From the NCBI GenBank assembly GCA_003245715.1, contig QKCJ01000017.1, positions 1 to 56,639 of the forward strand: 56,639 bases of DNA, written 5' to 3'. Each line of letters opens with the position of its first letter. Positions within the stretch are counted from its first letter, which is position 1. The DNA is from a bacterium (GTDB taxonomy: Bacteria > Planctomycetota > SZUA-567). A program made the position numbers and the translations under genes. The notes under the pieces are model-generated. The model worked only from the letters and a program-made list of their open reading frames with translations. It was not told the origin of the DNA and did no database searches. Below are positions 1 to 8,653 of this stretch, piece by piece.

Positions 1-12
1 ACCTTTAACATC

Positions 13-1140
13 TCCTGTCCCTTCCCGAGCAGAGTAACGTAAAAATAGTTTACTCTGATTATCGGTAAGGGCATTTGTAAGGTGGCCTTGTTTTACTCGC
101 CCGTCAGCTGCCGCAGTGGCCCAGTTTTCCGCGCCCGCCGCCAAATTGTGGATGTCTAATTTAAGTGAAACAGGGCGTAATGCCCAGCATATCAGGCAGT
201 GCCAGCGCTACGTAAGTTACCTATGTAAGAGATGTAAATTTATGTTTATCAGTGACATCTGCGCAGAGAAGGTACAATCATTTCTGTTTGAAATGAAGTC
301 AGAGGGCTTGAGTGCCAGAACAGTCAATGCTTACCTTGTTGGTATTAAGTCATTTATAAACTGGTTGGTTAAACAAGGTATGCTTGCTGATAATCCATTG
401 AAGAGCCTTGGTAAGTATAATGAAGCCGTAGATAAGCGGGTTGACCGCAGAGCCATGACAGAAGATGAGATAAATAAGTTGTTGGAACATTGTGCAGAGG
501 CAGGCAAACATCATGGCCTTACAGGATTAGAGCGTGAATTGGTATATCGTCTGGCGCTTGAGGCTGGATTGCGTTATGGCGAGTTGGAGACTCTTACGCG
601 GGGTTGTCTGAATCTTGCAGGAGAAGGCTCGCTTAAGCTTGAGGCGAGGAACACCAAGAGTAAGAGAGCGGATGTATTGCCGTTATTGCCCGAGTTGTGT
701 GAAAAGCTACGTGCTTATCTCGAGTCTGTAACTGGCTCTGCTGGCGATAGGTTGTTTCCGTTATGGAAAGATCGTGGTGCGGAGATGCTGCATGCTGATC
801 TTCTGGTTCTCGGTATTGAAATCAATAATTCAGAGGGTAAGATTGATTTTCACTCACTCAGGCATACTTGTGCAACGCGTATGGCTCTTGCTGGTGTTAC
901 TCCACAACTCACCAAAAAGATTATGCGGCATTCCTCAATAAAAACGACAATGGATTATTATACTCATCTTGGCGTTAATGACATGCGTCAGGCAATGCAG
1001 ACCTTGCCTAAAGTTGGTGCTACTGGATTGCCAGAGGAAAAAAGTAGTGAAGTGGGGAAAAAGTCTGATGGTTGACGGATATAATAAAAAGGGACAGGAA
1101 AATGGACAGGAACTAGGTTCATTTCATGGCATTTCCTGTC
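13..1140. repeat. GACAGGA repeats flanking the integrase
   Basis: The 11-mer TCCTGTCCCTT at 13-23 is an exact inverted copy of AAGGGACAGGA at 1089-1099. Two more copies of the core follow the gene: GGACAGGAA at 1104-1112 and, inverted, TTTCCTGTC at 1132-1140. Tyrosine recombinases often have short arm-type binding sites next to their own gene, so these could be arm sites, but that is inference. The outer inverted pair (1089-1102 with 1132-1140) could also form a weak hairpin after the integrase stop. Confidence 0.4.
152..1075 (+). CDS. Tyrosine recombinase/integrase of a tRNA-Tyr-associated element
   Basis: Site-specific DNA recombinase of the phage-integrase family. The N-terminal third is a SAM-like core-binding domain (LSARTVNAYLVGIKSFINWL). 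The C-terminal half is the catalytic domain: first Arg in AGLRYGELETL, HxxR box in HSLRHTCATRMA, later His in MRHSSIKTT, and nucleophile Tyr in TMDYYTHLG, so it appears intact. The frame is open from a GTG at 116, but ATG 152 is preferred because the extra 12 residues add nothing recognisable. The gene lies about 165 bp from the 3' end of tRNA-Tyr and points towards it, the usual place for an integrase at the end of an element integrated in a tRNA gene. The rest of that element would lie left of the window. The short C-terminal tail is Lys/Glu/Ser-rich. Confidence 0.9.
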   Translation: MSNLSETGRNAQHIRQCQRYVSYLCKRCKFMFISDICAEKVQSFLFEMKSEGLSARTVNAYLVGIKSFINWLVKQGMLADNPLKSLGKYNEAVDKRVDRRAMTEDEINKLLEHCAEAGKHHGLTGLERELVYRLALEAGLRYGELETLTRGCLNLAGEGSLKLEARNTKSKRADVLPLLPELCEKLRAYLESVTGSAGDRLFPLWKDRGAEMLHADLLVLGIEINNSEGKIDFHSLRHTCATRMALAGVTPQLTKKIMRHSSIKTTMDYYTHLGVNDMRQAMQTLPKVGATGLPEEKSSEVGKKSDG

Positions 1141-1191
1141 TTTTAGAGTCATTTTGGGGTAGTACCGTCCATTTACCATTTGCACTAAAGA

Positions 1192-1232
1192 CAAAGCCGT
1201 AAGCTCTGAATTAACAGTAGCTTACGGCTTTG
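1192..1232. terminator. 14-bp perfect hairpin after tRNA-Tyr
   Basis: Arms 1192-1205 and 1219-1232 (CAAAGCCGTAAGCT and its exact reverse complement) enclose a 13-nt loop. It lies just beyond the encoded CCA end of tRNA-Tyr and beyond the integrase stop, so it could end transcription from either side. The T-tract is weak on both strands. It could also be part of the attachment region. Confidence 0.6.
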
Positions 1233-1240
1233 ATTATTCT

Positions 1241-1325
1241 TGGTGGGGAGAGTGTGATTCGAACACACGAAGGCATAACCAACAGATTTACAGTCTGTCC
1301 CCTTTGGCCGCTCGGGAATCTCCCC
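1241..1325 (-). tRNA. tRNA-Tyr (GTA)
   Basis: On the minus strand the 85-nt gene starts GGGGAGA, which pairs with TCTCCCC at the 3' end, followed by discriminator A and an encoded CCA (1241-1243). The anticodon loop reads CTGTAAATC with anticodon GTA, and the T arm contains GGTTCGAATC-like sequence in its usual place. The variable arm is long, as in other bacterial tRNA-Tyr. The integrase gene is on its 3' side, suggesting this tRNA end was the attachment target. Confidence 0.95.
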
Positions 1326-1344
1326 TTAATTGCAAGGTCTAACT

Positions 1345-1372
1345 AATATATGTCCCTGAATGATAATGTCAA
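1345..1372 (-). promoter_or_regulatory. Sigma70-type promoter of tRNA-Tyr
   Basis: On the minus strand TTGACA (1367-1372) is followed after 16 bp by TATATT (1345-1350). Expected transcription start is about 12 bp before the mature tRNA 5' end at 1325. The rest of 1373-1536 shows no gene. Confidence 0.7.
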
Positions 1373-1536
1373 TACCTAAAGTGCTTTTTAGACAAGAATA
1401 ATAATGTTTTTGGGTGTTTTTACCGTTAAAAACCGGTTTGACTCAGTTCGTTAATTCTCTGTGGCATGAATATCCGGTATGAGTTGACTATTCGGACGCT
1501 TGGTCACTCAACTTTATCTTGCTTATATGCCCCGTA

Positions 1537-1564
1537 TTGACTTGTCTGCCTTTCATTTTATAAT
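1537..1564 (+). promoter_or_regulatory. Sigma70-type promoter of purB
   Basis: TTGACT (1537-1542), 16-bp spacer, TATAAT (1559-1564). This predicts a leader of roughly 40-45 nt before the GTG at 1616. No purine riboswitch is recognisable in so short a leader. Confidence 0.7.
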
Positions 1565-1615
1565 TGTCTCTGATAACTATTTTCTGTCAAAGGTGCTAGT
1601 TTTTAAGGAGAACCC

Positions 1616-3049
1616 GTGAGCGCGAACGATATTTACAGTAATCCTCTTATCAGCCGTTATGCAAGTGAGGAAATGGCAAAATTATTTTCACCGAAAAAAC
1701 GTATTGAGGTGTGGCGGGAATTATGGATTGCGTTGGCTGAGAGCGAGAAGTCTCTGGGGCTTAAGATTACAACTGCGCAGATCAATGACATGAAAAAGCA
1801 CCTTTCGGATATTGACTGGAAAGCGATAGAAAAACGTGAACAGGAAGTACGTCATGATGTTATGGCTCATGTTTATGGTTTTGGTCTGGCTGCGAAAAAA
1901 GCAGCTCCGATTATCCACCTTGGCGCGACAAGTTGTTATGTTACTGATAATGGCGACCTGATTATTCTGCGTGAAGCAATGAAGATGATCGCGCAGAAAC
2001 TTGCCGCGGTAATTACCCGTCTTGGGGATTTCTCAAAGAAATACAAAAAACTTCCTACCCTTGGCTTTACCCATTTTCAGCCGGCTCAGCCTACTACTGT
2101 CGGCAAGCGCGGAACTTTATGGGCGCAGGATTTTGTACTTGATCTTAAATCAATAGAACACCGTATCAGTGAACTGCCACTGCGCGGAGCAGTTGGCACC
2201 ACCGGTACTCAGGCCAGTTATCTCGAGCTTTTTGCCGGAAACCATGCGAAAGTGGATAAGCTCAATACAATGATCGCCAAGAAAATGGGCTTTAAGAAAC
2301 TTCTTGATGTCTGCGGTCAGACCTATACCCGGAAGCTTGATTCAGAGATTATGGCGGTTCTTGCCGGAGTTGGTGAGACTGCGAGCAAGTTCGCTACAGA
2401 CATCCGCCTTCTTGCCAGTCGCAAGGAGATTGAAGAACCGTTTGGCAAGAAGCAGATCGGTTCTTCTGCGATGGCCTATAAGCGCAATCCGATGCGCAGT
2501 GAACGAATCTGTTCTCTTGCGCGTTACCTTATCAGTCTTCCGGCCAATGCCTACATGACCCATGCCACCCAGTGGATGGAGCGTACGCTTGATGATTCGG
2601 CCAACCGTCGTCTCTCACTGCCGCAGGCTTTTCTTGCCGCAGATGCGGTGCTTGAGCTTTGCGCCAATGTTGCTGAAGGGCTGGTTGTTTATCCGAAAGT
2701 TATCGAGAAAAACCTTCGCGCCGAGCTGCCGTTTATGGCAACAGAGAATATCCTGATGGCTGCGGTAAAAGCTGGCGGTGACCGTCAGGAGCTGCATGAG
2801 CAGATTCGTGTTCACTCACATGATGCCGCCGCTGAAGTCAAACAGCACGGCCGTGAGAATGATCTTCTGGAGCGTTTGAAGAATGATCCGGCGTTCAGCA
2901 AGATTGCCGGAAACCTGCCGGCGATGCTTGATCCGAAATTGTATATCGGCCGCGCCCCTGAACAGGTGGATGCTTTCTGCAAGAATGCCGTAGCTCCGAT
3001 CAAGCGTCGTTATCGTGGGGTTAATGCCGGTTCTGCGGTAAAGGTCTGA
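1616..3049 (+). CDS. purB: Adenylosuccinate lyase
   Basis: Catalyses two fumarate-releasing steps of purine synthesis: SAICAR to AICAR, and adenylosuccinate to AMP. The 477-residue length and the signature loop GSSAMAYKRNPMRSERICSL match the fumarase/aspartase superfamily signature in the form seen in animal-type ADSL (SSAMPYKRNPMRSE), rather than the shorter B. subtilis type. The Pro usual after the Met is Ala here. Catalytic His candidates lie in GATSCYVTDN context and GFTHFQPAQPTT. The GTG start at 1616 follows AAGGAG (1605-1610) at good spacing. It is transcribed alone from the promoter at 1537. Confidence 0.95.
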   Translation: MSANDIYSNPLISRYASEEMAKLFSPKKRIEVWRELWIALAESEKSLGLKITTAQINDMKKHLSDIDWKAIEKREQEVRHDVMAHVYGFGLAAKKAAPIIHLGATSCYVTDNGDLIILREAMKMIAQKLAAVITRLGDFSKKYKKLPTLGFTHFQPAQPTTVGKRGTLWAQDFVLDLKSIEHRISELPLRGAVGTTGTQASYLELFAGNHAKVDKLNTMIAKKMGFKKLLDVCGQTYTRKLDSEIMAVLAGVGETASKFATDIRLLASRKEIEEPFGKKQIGSSAMAYKRNPMRSERICSLARYLISLPANAYMTHATQWMERTLDDSANRRLSLPQAFLAADAVLELCANVAEGLVVYPKVIEKNLRAELPFMATENILMAAVKAGGDRQELHEQIRVHSHDAAAEVKQHGRENDLLERLKNDPAFSKIAGNLPAMLDPKLYIGRAPEQVDAFCKNAVAPIKRRYRGVNAGSAVKV

Positions 3050-3214
3050 TAGCGCATGTGTCGGCAACACGCTCCTTACGGATGCTTTTGCGGAAAAGTT
3101 TAATTTCATAAAAAACAAAAAATGAACCATTACCTGGTTTGCGCGTTTTTATGTGTGATTTTTCGGTTGTGGGATTGATATCGTTTTCAGATATAAGCAA
3201 GGCATTGCCTGATT

Positions 3215-4384
3215 ATGTATGAGACCAGACTTGTTGTAGAGAATCAGAGATTTGATTTTTCGGTCGGGATTGATTTTTCATTTCCGGTTATATTCACGCA
3301 TGATGTTTTTGCGGAAAACAACATGACTCTTGCCGAGATTATGGGTCGCGGCGCGAAATTCGGCGTAATTGCGGATTCTGGCATACTCGATTTTCTGCCG
3401 ACCCTTTCAGCCAAGGTGTCAAACTACGCGTGGAATAACGGCTTGAACCTCCGGGGGCTTTCCCTGATGCCCGGAGGGGAGAAGGCCAAGCAGGGCTTTG
3501 CCGTTGTGGAGCAGGTTCTCAGCCTGTTAAGCCAGTGGAAGATCTGCCGGCACAGTTATGTTGTTGTCCTTGGTGGCGGCGCTTTGCTTGATGCGGCGGG
3601 CCTTGCCTGCTCTCTGGCACATCGCGGGGTGCGTATTATCCGTCTGCCGAGTACTGCCCTTGCGCAGGGTGATTCCGGGGTGGGGGTAAAGAATGGCGTG
3701 AACTTATTTGGACAGAAGAATTTCGCCGGTACTTTCCATCCACCATATGCTGTTATTAATGACCTTGATCTGCTCTCGTTCTTGCCGGTTGAGATGCTTC
3801 TTGAAGGAGTTGCAGAGGCGCTCAAGGTCGCGCTGATAAAAGACAGAGATTTCTTTCATGATATATTAGTCAATGCAGAATTAATTGCGGAGGGCGATCT
3901 TCATATAATTGAGAAGATTATAGTCCGCAGCGCGAATATTCATTCAGAGCATATTGCCGCCGGTGGGGACCCCTTTGAGCTGGGCGGAGCCAGACCGCTT
4001 GATTTTGGCCATTGGGCTGCACACAAACTTGAATTACTGACTTCACACCGGTTGCGTCACGGGGCGGCGGTTGCTATCGGGATTATGCTTGATTCTCTTT
4101 ATGCCAAGAGAGTCGGTCTTATCACCCGCAATGAATTTTATGACATACATGCGGCTTTCGCCGGTTGCGGCCTGAAAATTTATGATTCGGCACTCTCTGA
4201 GACTGATTCCAAGGGGCGTCTTAAAATACTTTCAGGCATTGAGGATTTCCGCGAGCATCTTGGTGGTGCGTTGGCAGTAACCCTTCCTGATGGCATTGGC
4301 AGCAAAACAGAGGTTTCTGTAATGGATGAGGCTCTGCTTGCAGAATGTGTGGCGCATTTGCGGGTGCTTTCGGAGAGGGGCTGA
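3215..4384 (+). CDS. eboD: EboD-like 3-dehydroquinate synthase family protein
   Basis: Belongs to the sugar-phosphate cyclase (3-dehydroquinate synthase) superfamily. The NAD-binding GGGALLDAAGLACSLAHRG, the PSTALAQGDSGVGVKNG stretch, KNFAGTFHPP and the metal-ligand EGVAEALK and HRLRHGAAVAIG segments are all present. It pairs with an EboE-type gene 6 bp downstream, which makes EboD of the ebo cluster more likely than housekeeping AroB. EboD's substrate is not established. In cyanobacteria the ebo genes are needed to move a scytonemin precursor to the periplasm. The ATG at 3215 has only a weak Shine-Dalgarno sequence. The 165-bp gap from purB holds no clear promoter or terminator. Confidence 0.8.
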   Translation: MYETRLVVENQRFDFSVGIDFSFPVIFTHDVFAENNMTLAEIMGRGAKFGVIADSGILDFLPTLSAKVSNYAWNNGLNLRGLSLMPGGEKAKQGFAVVEQVLSLLSQWKICRHSYVVVLGGGALLDAAGLACSLAHRGVRIIRLPSTALAQGDSGVGVKNGVNLFGQKNFAGTFHPPYAVINDLDLLSFLPVEMLLEGVAEALKVALIKDRDFFHDILVNAELIAEGDLHIIEKIIVRSANIHSEHIAAGGDPFELGGARPLDFGHWAAHKLELLTSHRLRHGAAVAIGIMLDSLYAKRVGLITRNEFYDIHAAFAGCGLKIYDSALSETDSKGRLKILSGIEDFREHLGGALAVTLPDGIGSKTEVSVMDEALLAECVAHLRVLSERG

Positions 4385-4390
4385 GGTTTT

Positions 4391-5506
4391 ATGCTGATAG
4401 CAGATAATATTCATCTCTTCTATTGTCTTAATGTTTATCCGGCCGGGACTAAACCGGAATTTGACGAAGCGGTTTTCCATCGTGCGGCGCGGGTGCTTGC
4501 CAAAGCCGGTCTGGCTGAGAAAAACGCAGTAGGTGTCTGGTTGCGTGATTCATTGCTCCATGATTTTGACTCCTTCAGCTTCAGCTCAAAACTAAAAGAC
4601 TCGGCTTTGTATTGCCCCTCCTTTAATGGCTTCCCGTTCTCGATATTTCATGCAAGCCGCATAAAAGAGCGTGTGTACCAGCCTGACTGGTCTACCCCTC
4701 AGCGCCTTGAATATACCAAAAATCTTGGATTGACTTTGTCGCGTATAATTGAAAAGGGCGTACCCGGATCAATCAGTACGCTGCCGGTATGTTTTCGAGA
4801 TTATGCGGATGAAGAGATAACGGCCAGAGCGGTTGATAATCTACGTGATTGCGCGAGGTTTTTCCGGAACATCTATAGGGAAACCGGCCGGAAGATTTCA
4901 CTGGCGATAGAGCCGGAGCCGGATTGTTTCCTTGATACCAGTGAAGCGGCGGCAGCGTGGTTTGAAGAAGTCCTGTTTAATCACGGGGATGAAGAACTGC
5001 TGCGGGAATTTATCGGGGTTTGCCTTGATACTGTCCACTCTTCGGTTCTTTTTGAGAAGCCGGTTGATACGCTTGAGAATTTTCACCGGCGTGGGATAAA
5101 TGTGCATAAAATTCAGCTTGGCTCGGCAATAGCCTTTGATTCGCCGACCGGACTGGCTGAGATCGGCAAGTACTCGGATGAAGTTTATCTGCATCAGACG
5201 AGGGTGAAAAACGCCGAAAAATTTTATTCTTATACCGATCTTCCGCAGGCACTTTCAGAGAAGCCGCAGGGAGAGTGGCGCGTGCATTATCATACTCCGC
5301 TTACCTGGCAGGGTTCGGGGGGGCTGCGTTCGACCTCTTCTGAGGTTGACAGGGAGTTTATCGCACGGGCAATCAAATATGGCGTGCAGCATTTTGAGGT
5401 GGAAATTTATACCCTTGACGTTTTTCCCGATGCTGAACTTGACAGTGATGAAGTCTTCATCAATGACTTGCGTCATGCCCATCAATTAATCCGCAGTTGT
5501 CTTTGA
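4391..5506 (+). CDS. eboE: EboE-like TIM-barrel metabolite traffic protein
   Basis: 371-residue protein of the xylose-isomerase-like TIM-barrel superfamily. Typical EboE features are visible: IEPEPDCFLDTSEAAAAWFE in the barrel centre, CLDTVHSSVLFE, a late HYHTPLTWQG segment and FEVEIYTLDVFPD near the C-terminus. These acidic and His residues are plausible metal ligands. It is co-transcribed with the eboD-like gene (6-bp gap). Other ebo genes (UbiA-like EboC, TatD-like EboB, EboF, EboA) are not adjacent, so only a minimal two-gene version is visible. Exact reaction unknown. Confidence 0.8.
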   Translation: MLIADNIHLFYCLNVYPAGTKPEFDEAVFHRAARVLAKAGLAEKNAVGVWLRDSLLHDFDSFSFSSKLKDSALYCPSFNGFPFSIFHASRIKERVYQPDWSTPQRLEYTKNLGLTLSRIIEKGVPGSISTLPVCFRDYADEEITARAVDNLRDCARFFRNIYRETGRKISLAIEPEPDCFLDTSEAAAAWFEEVLFNHGDEELLREFIGVCLDTVHSSVLFEKPVDTLENFHRRGINVHKIQLGSAIAFDSPTGLAEIGKYSDEVYLHQTRVKNAEKFYSYTDLPQALSEKPQGEWRVHYHTPLTWQGSGGLRSTSSEVDREFIARAIKYGVQHFEVEIYTLDVFPDAELDSDEVFINDLRHAHQLIRSCL

Positions 5507-5558
5507 GGCTGCCGGTATAATTCAGGAAGATTTTTTGTTAATCAAGTAGCCGTGTTTT

Positions 5559-6752
5559 TTACATGTGCCGTGAGAAGAGCTTGAGGAATTTGCTCAGCCA
5601 GCCGCCCTTGGTGCTGAAGGCATCATGCGGGCAGAGTTCATGGCAGCAGTAGCAGCGGATACACTTCTCGTAGTCTATCTCGATTTTATCCTTAAGCGTA
5701 ATTGCCTTGGCCGGGCAGATATTCACGCACGCGCCGCATTTTTTGCACTTGCTTTCAATGACCTTGGGAAATACCGCTGCAATATGGCGAAACCATTTTT
5801 TGAGTATCGGGTAACTTTCAAAGAGCGGAGTGTTAACCATCGCCAGTTCGCTGGTTTTCGGCCAGTGCCAGTGGGCGGGACGGAGGTTGTAAATTACTTC
5901 ACCGGTAATATTGGCGTTCTGCCAGACCGTGTCTCCTGCCTCGGTTGCGGCTTTAATTGTGTAGAGATCAAGTGGCTCGCGCCCCAGAATTTTCATCATC
6001 ACTGAATCAATCGCTACCGGGTCTGTGCCGGCTGCCATGAAGTTGGTATGGTTGGCTCTGCCCGAAGTTGGTCCCAGACCGTCCATTGAAACAATCGCGT
6101 CAAGAATATGTAGTTCAGGTTTGACCGCCATACAGATCTCATAGATCATCCGCGCGAAAGCGTCTTTATTCTCGCCTGCTCGGTAGTGCCACTCAAATTT
6201 GCGCGGGCCGACTACCGCCCCAAAAAGATTTTTCACCGCAGCCGTCAGAATCATCTGCCCGTGGGTTTTAAGCCTTGGCAGATTTATCACAACATCCGCA
6301 TCAAGCAGTTCGGCGGCAATAGTCAGTTTTTTGAATTGCCGAAGTTCGCTGAAGGTATCGCGCGGGGTGAACTCAACGAGTTCAATTCCGAGTTCTTTGA
6401 TGACCGGGGTCAGTCCTGCGTTGTCTGCGACTTTGGCGGCTGAGCCGATGCCGGGGCTGTCTCCGGCTTTGACGGTTGCGCCGTGGTCGAGGGCAAGCTC
6501 CGCCACTGCGCGGAAAACTTCCGGCGCCGTGTGTGCGGGAACTCCCGGTTTACAGGCGCGTACAAGATTAGGCTTGAGCATCACCCTGTCGCCGGTTTTG
6601 ACAAATTTCTCCATCCCGCCAAGCGGCGCAAGCAGGCGCACAACAGCATCTTTGATTTCCTGAGAATTATAATTGCTCTGCCTAGTTAGGGAAACGACCG
6701 GCTTGCCGGAGGACGTTCCGGTTTGTTCTGAGGTGGTGTTATTGTCCGGCAC
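5559..6752 (-). CDS. DUF362 protein with C-terminal 4Fe-4S ferredoxin domain
   Basis: The first 300 or so residues match DUF362 (DRVMLKPNLV, GDSPGIGSA, VINLPRLKTHGQM, AVKNLFGAV, MDGLGPTSG), an iron-sulfur-associated family of unknown reaction. The C-terminus carries a 2x[4Fe-4S] ferredoxin domain with CKKCGACVNICPA and CIRCYCCHELCP, all eight ligands present. It is probably a cytoplasmic electron-transfer or redox protein. It is the last gene of the fxsA-pgsA run, 2 bp after pgsA, and convergent with eboE. The N-terminus is Thr/Ser-rich. Confidence 0.88.
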   Translation of the reverse strand: MPDNNTTSEQTGTSSGKPVVSLTRQSNYNSQEIKDAVVRLLAPLGGMEKFVKTGDRVMLKPNLVRACKPGVPAHTAPEVFRAVAELALDHGATVKAGDSPGIGSAAKVADNAGLTPVIKELGIELVEFTPRDTFSELRQFKKLTIAAELLDADVVINLPRLKTHGQMILTAAVKNLFGAVVGPRKFEWHYRAGENKDAFARMIYEICMAVKPELHILDAIVSMDGLGPTSGRANHTNFMAAGTDPVAIDSVMMKILGREPLDLYTIKAATEAGDTVWQNANITGEVIYNLRPAHWHWPKTSELAMVNTPLFESYPILKKWFRHIAAVFPKVIESKCKKCGACVNICPAKAITLKDKIEIDYEKCIRCYCCHELCPHDAFSTKGGWLSKFLKLFSRHM

Positions 6753-6754
6753 GA

Positions 6755-7396
6755 TTATTCCTCGCTGGTTTGCGTCTTGCTCTGTTCTGCCATCATTTCA
6801 GGCAATTGCTTGCAGTACATTCCAAGGCTCAGAAGGCCGACAACGGCTGCAAAGAGTGAGGCCCACCAGGCGAAGCTGCGCAGGAAGTTCTCGCTGAAGC
6901 TGTAGATGCCGGTGTCATTAGCAAGAAGCGCCAGACCAAAACCGGCCATAACCAGACACTGTACCAGCATTTTAAGTTTGCCCGCCCAGCCAGCCATGAG
7001 AACCACCCCCTTAAAGGCGGCAAAGCGGCGCATCACCTGCACCCCGGCTTCACGGTAAAACATTAGAACCGTAAACCAGATACTGACCTCGAAACGGTCA
7101 GAAACAGCAAGGCCAAGCAGCAGCAGAGTGAAGAAGAGGCTGTCAGCAATCGGGTCCATGATCTTGCCGAAGTTGGTGACGATCTTCATGCCGCGGGCGA
7201 TCTTGCCATCGAGAAAGTCAGAAAGGAAGGTGATGAGTGCGACAATGGCAATCGCGATAGCGATCCATGCGGGGTAACCGTTTGCCGGTTTCTCCGCGCC
7301 ATATTGCATCATCAGCCAGAGCATGGCTAGTCCTGCCGGGAAGCGGATCATGGTAATCATATTAGGCAGATTGAATATTTTATTTATCATTGTCAT
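6755..7396 (-). CDS. pgsA: CDP-diacylglycerol--glycerol-3-phosphate 3-phosphatidyltransferase
   Basis: Membrane enzyme making phosphatidylglycerophosphate, the first committed step to phosphatidylglycerol. The CDP-alcohol phosphotransferase motif is complete: DGKIAR, then eight residues, then GKIMDPIAD, carrying the metal-binding aspartates. Several hydrophobic segments follow. At 213 residues it is slightly longer than typical PgsA, with a hydrophilic C-terminal tail. Its start overlaps the 3' end of fxsA by 17 bp, so the two are translationally coupled. Another CDP-alcohol phosphotransferase cannot be fully excluded, but PgsA is the best fit. Confidence 0.88.
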   Translation of the reverse strand: MTMINKIFNLPNMITMIRFPAGLAMLWLMMQYGAEKPANGYPAWIAIAIAIVALITFLSDFLDGKIARGMKIVTNFGKIMDPIADSLFFTLLLLGLAVSDRFEVSIWFTVLMFYREAGVQVMRRFAAFKGVVLMAGWAGKLKMLVQCLVMAGFGLALLANDTGIYSFSENFLRSFAWWASLFAAVVGLLSLGMYCKQLPEMMAEQSKTQTSEE

Positions 7397-7856
7397 CCTC
7401 TACGACATGGGCGTCGGCTTCTTTTATCTCATCTGTTGTCCGGTTAAAGCCCGCGCCAGACGGGTTAAAGCCGGGAGTAATATTTACAATATTAAGTCGT
7501 GCCGCGAAACATTTTTTTAGCTGCCTGCCGATAAAACTCCGCGTCAGCGGTATCATCAGCAGCAACCCGCAGCAGTCGGTAATTATCCCCGGTGTCAGCA
7601 GCATCACCCCGCCAACCAGAACCAGCGCCCCGGAAAGTAACTCGTCAGTCGGCATATGTCCTGATGACAACTGGGAGTTGATATTATTTATAACCTTTAT
7701 GCCCTGCTGCCTTGCCAGATGCGCCCCGATAATTCCGGTTACTACCACCAGTGCCAGCGTTGGCAGAATACCGATGCGGCTGCCGATAAGCCAGAGTATA
7801 TGCAGCTCCGCCACTGGTATGGCAATAAAGAGAAACGCCAGGATGCCAAAAAGCAT
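7380..7856 (-). CDS. fxsA: FxsA family membrane protein
   Basis: Small inner-membrane protein of the FxsA family, known in E. coli for relieving phage T7 exclusion by plasmid F when overexpressed. Its normal role is unknown. The N-terminal PVAELHILWLIGSRIG and LVVVTGIIGAHLARQQG segments and the central LLSGALVLVGGVMLLTPG are typical. Three to four membrane segments are followed by a polar tail rich in Asp/Glu. First gene of the fxsA-pgsA-DUF362 run. Confidence 0.85.
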   Translation of the reverse strand: MLFGILAFLFIAIPVAELHILWLIGSRIGILPTLALVVVTGIIGAHLARQQGIKVINNINSQLSSGHMPTDELLSGALVLVGGVMLLTPGIITDCCGLLLMIPLTRSFIGRQLKKCFAARLNIVNITPGFNPSGAGFNRTTDEIKEADAHVVEDDNDK

Positions 7857-8031
7857 AAATAATTACCGTATCACATTCTGAATAATAAACATTATAATAA
7901 TAAGGATTGTTTGGATAAGGTCAAGTAGGGATGAGTATTTGGCGGTTTTTGTGTTTGGCTGAAATATTATGCGTATAAGTGGCATTTCTGCATGATTGTG
8001 GCGGATTGTTGAAAATTCAAGGTGGCGAGGG

Positions 8032-8481
8032 CTATTTTCTGTGCTTGAGGGTGTCTTCTGCGCTGTCGGTGAAGATAAAGTAATCGCCCATGTCCATCAT
8101 GAAAATTACCTGCTGAATCTGGCGGTTAGCCTGCTGGAGAATTAGATGCCCGTTATTCTTCTTGCGCTGGTCGGCAAGGGCAACGATAAAACCAAGCGCT
8201 ACAGACGAGAAGAACTGGCAGCCGCTGAGGTCGATAACCATGTCACCAGGCAGTCCTTCAAAATTATCACAGATACGGTCGATAAGGGTGGCAGCAGCAA
8301 TACCCAGAACCTTTCCGGTAATAATAAGGGTGGGGAAATCAGCTTCAAGATCGCCTGTCACCGAGAAATCCGCGGACGCAACAGTAGAATTTTTCAGGCG
8401 CTGCCTGATCTCATCGTTGCTTATCTTCTCAGATGAGTCCTCTGCAGGAACCTCTGGTGAATTTGTTTCTGTGTCTGTCAT
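8032..8481 (-). CDS. STAS-domain protein (anti-sigma factor antagonist-like)
   Basis: 149 residues: an acidic, Ser-rich N-terminal 30, then one STAS domain (ADFPTLIITGKVLGI ... MVIDLSGCQFFSSVALGFIV ... LILQQANRQIQQVIFMMDM). The FFSS pair sits where SpoIIAA-type antagonists carry the phosphorylatable Ser, so partner-switching control by a serine kinase is possible. No kinase or phosphatase partner is adjacent. It stands alone between gaps of 175 bp and 172 bp. Confidence 0.85.
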   Translation of the reverse strand: MTDTETNSPEVPAEDSSEKISNDEIRQRLKNSTVASADFSVTGDLEADFPTLIITGKVLGIAAATLIDRICDNFEGLPGDMVIDLSGCQFFSSVALGFIVALADQRKKNNGHLILQQANRQIQQVIFMMDMGDYFIFTDSAEDTLKHRK

Positions 8482-8653
8482 AAATCCTGAAGCCTGAATA
8501 TAAGGTAAATTACAGTAATATCTTTTATTTTAAATCATACTGCATTGGTGTAGTTAACCCTAGATATAGTACCTTGCACATATACCAAGTGCAAGTAAAA
8601 ATTCAGGGCGGCATAATTTATTTGTCTGAAGCAATTGATTCTTTGTGTATCAT

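Noticed and set aside
6199..6663. Plus-strand frame opposite the DUF362 gene
   Set aside because: Shadow of a gene with a complete ferredoxin signature on the other strand.
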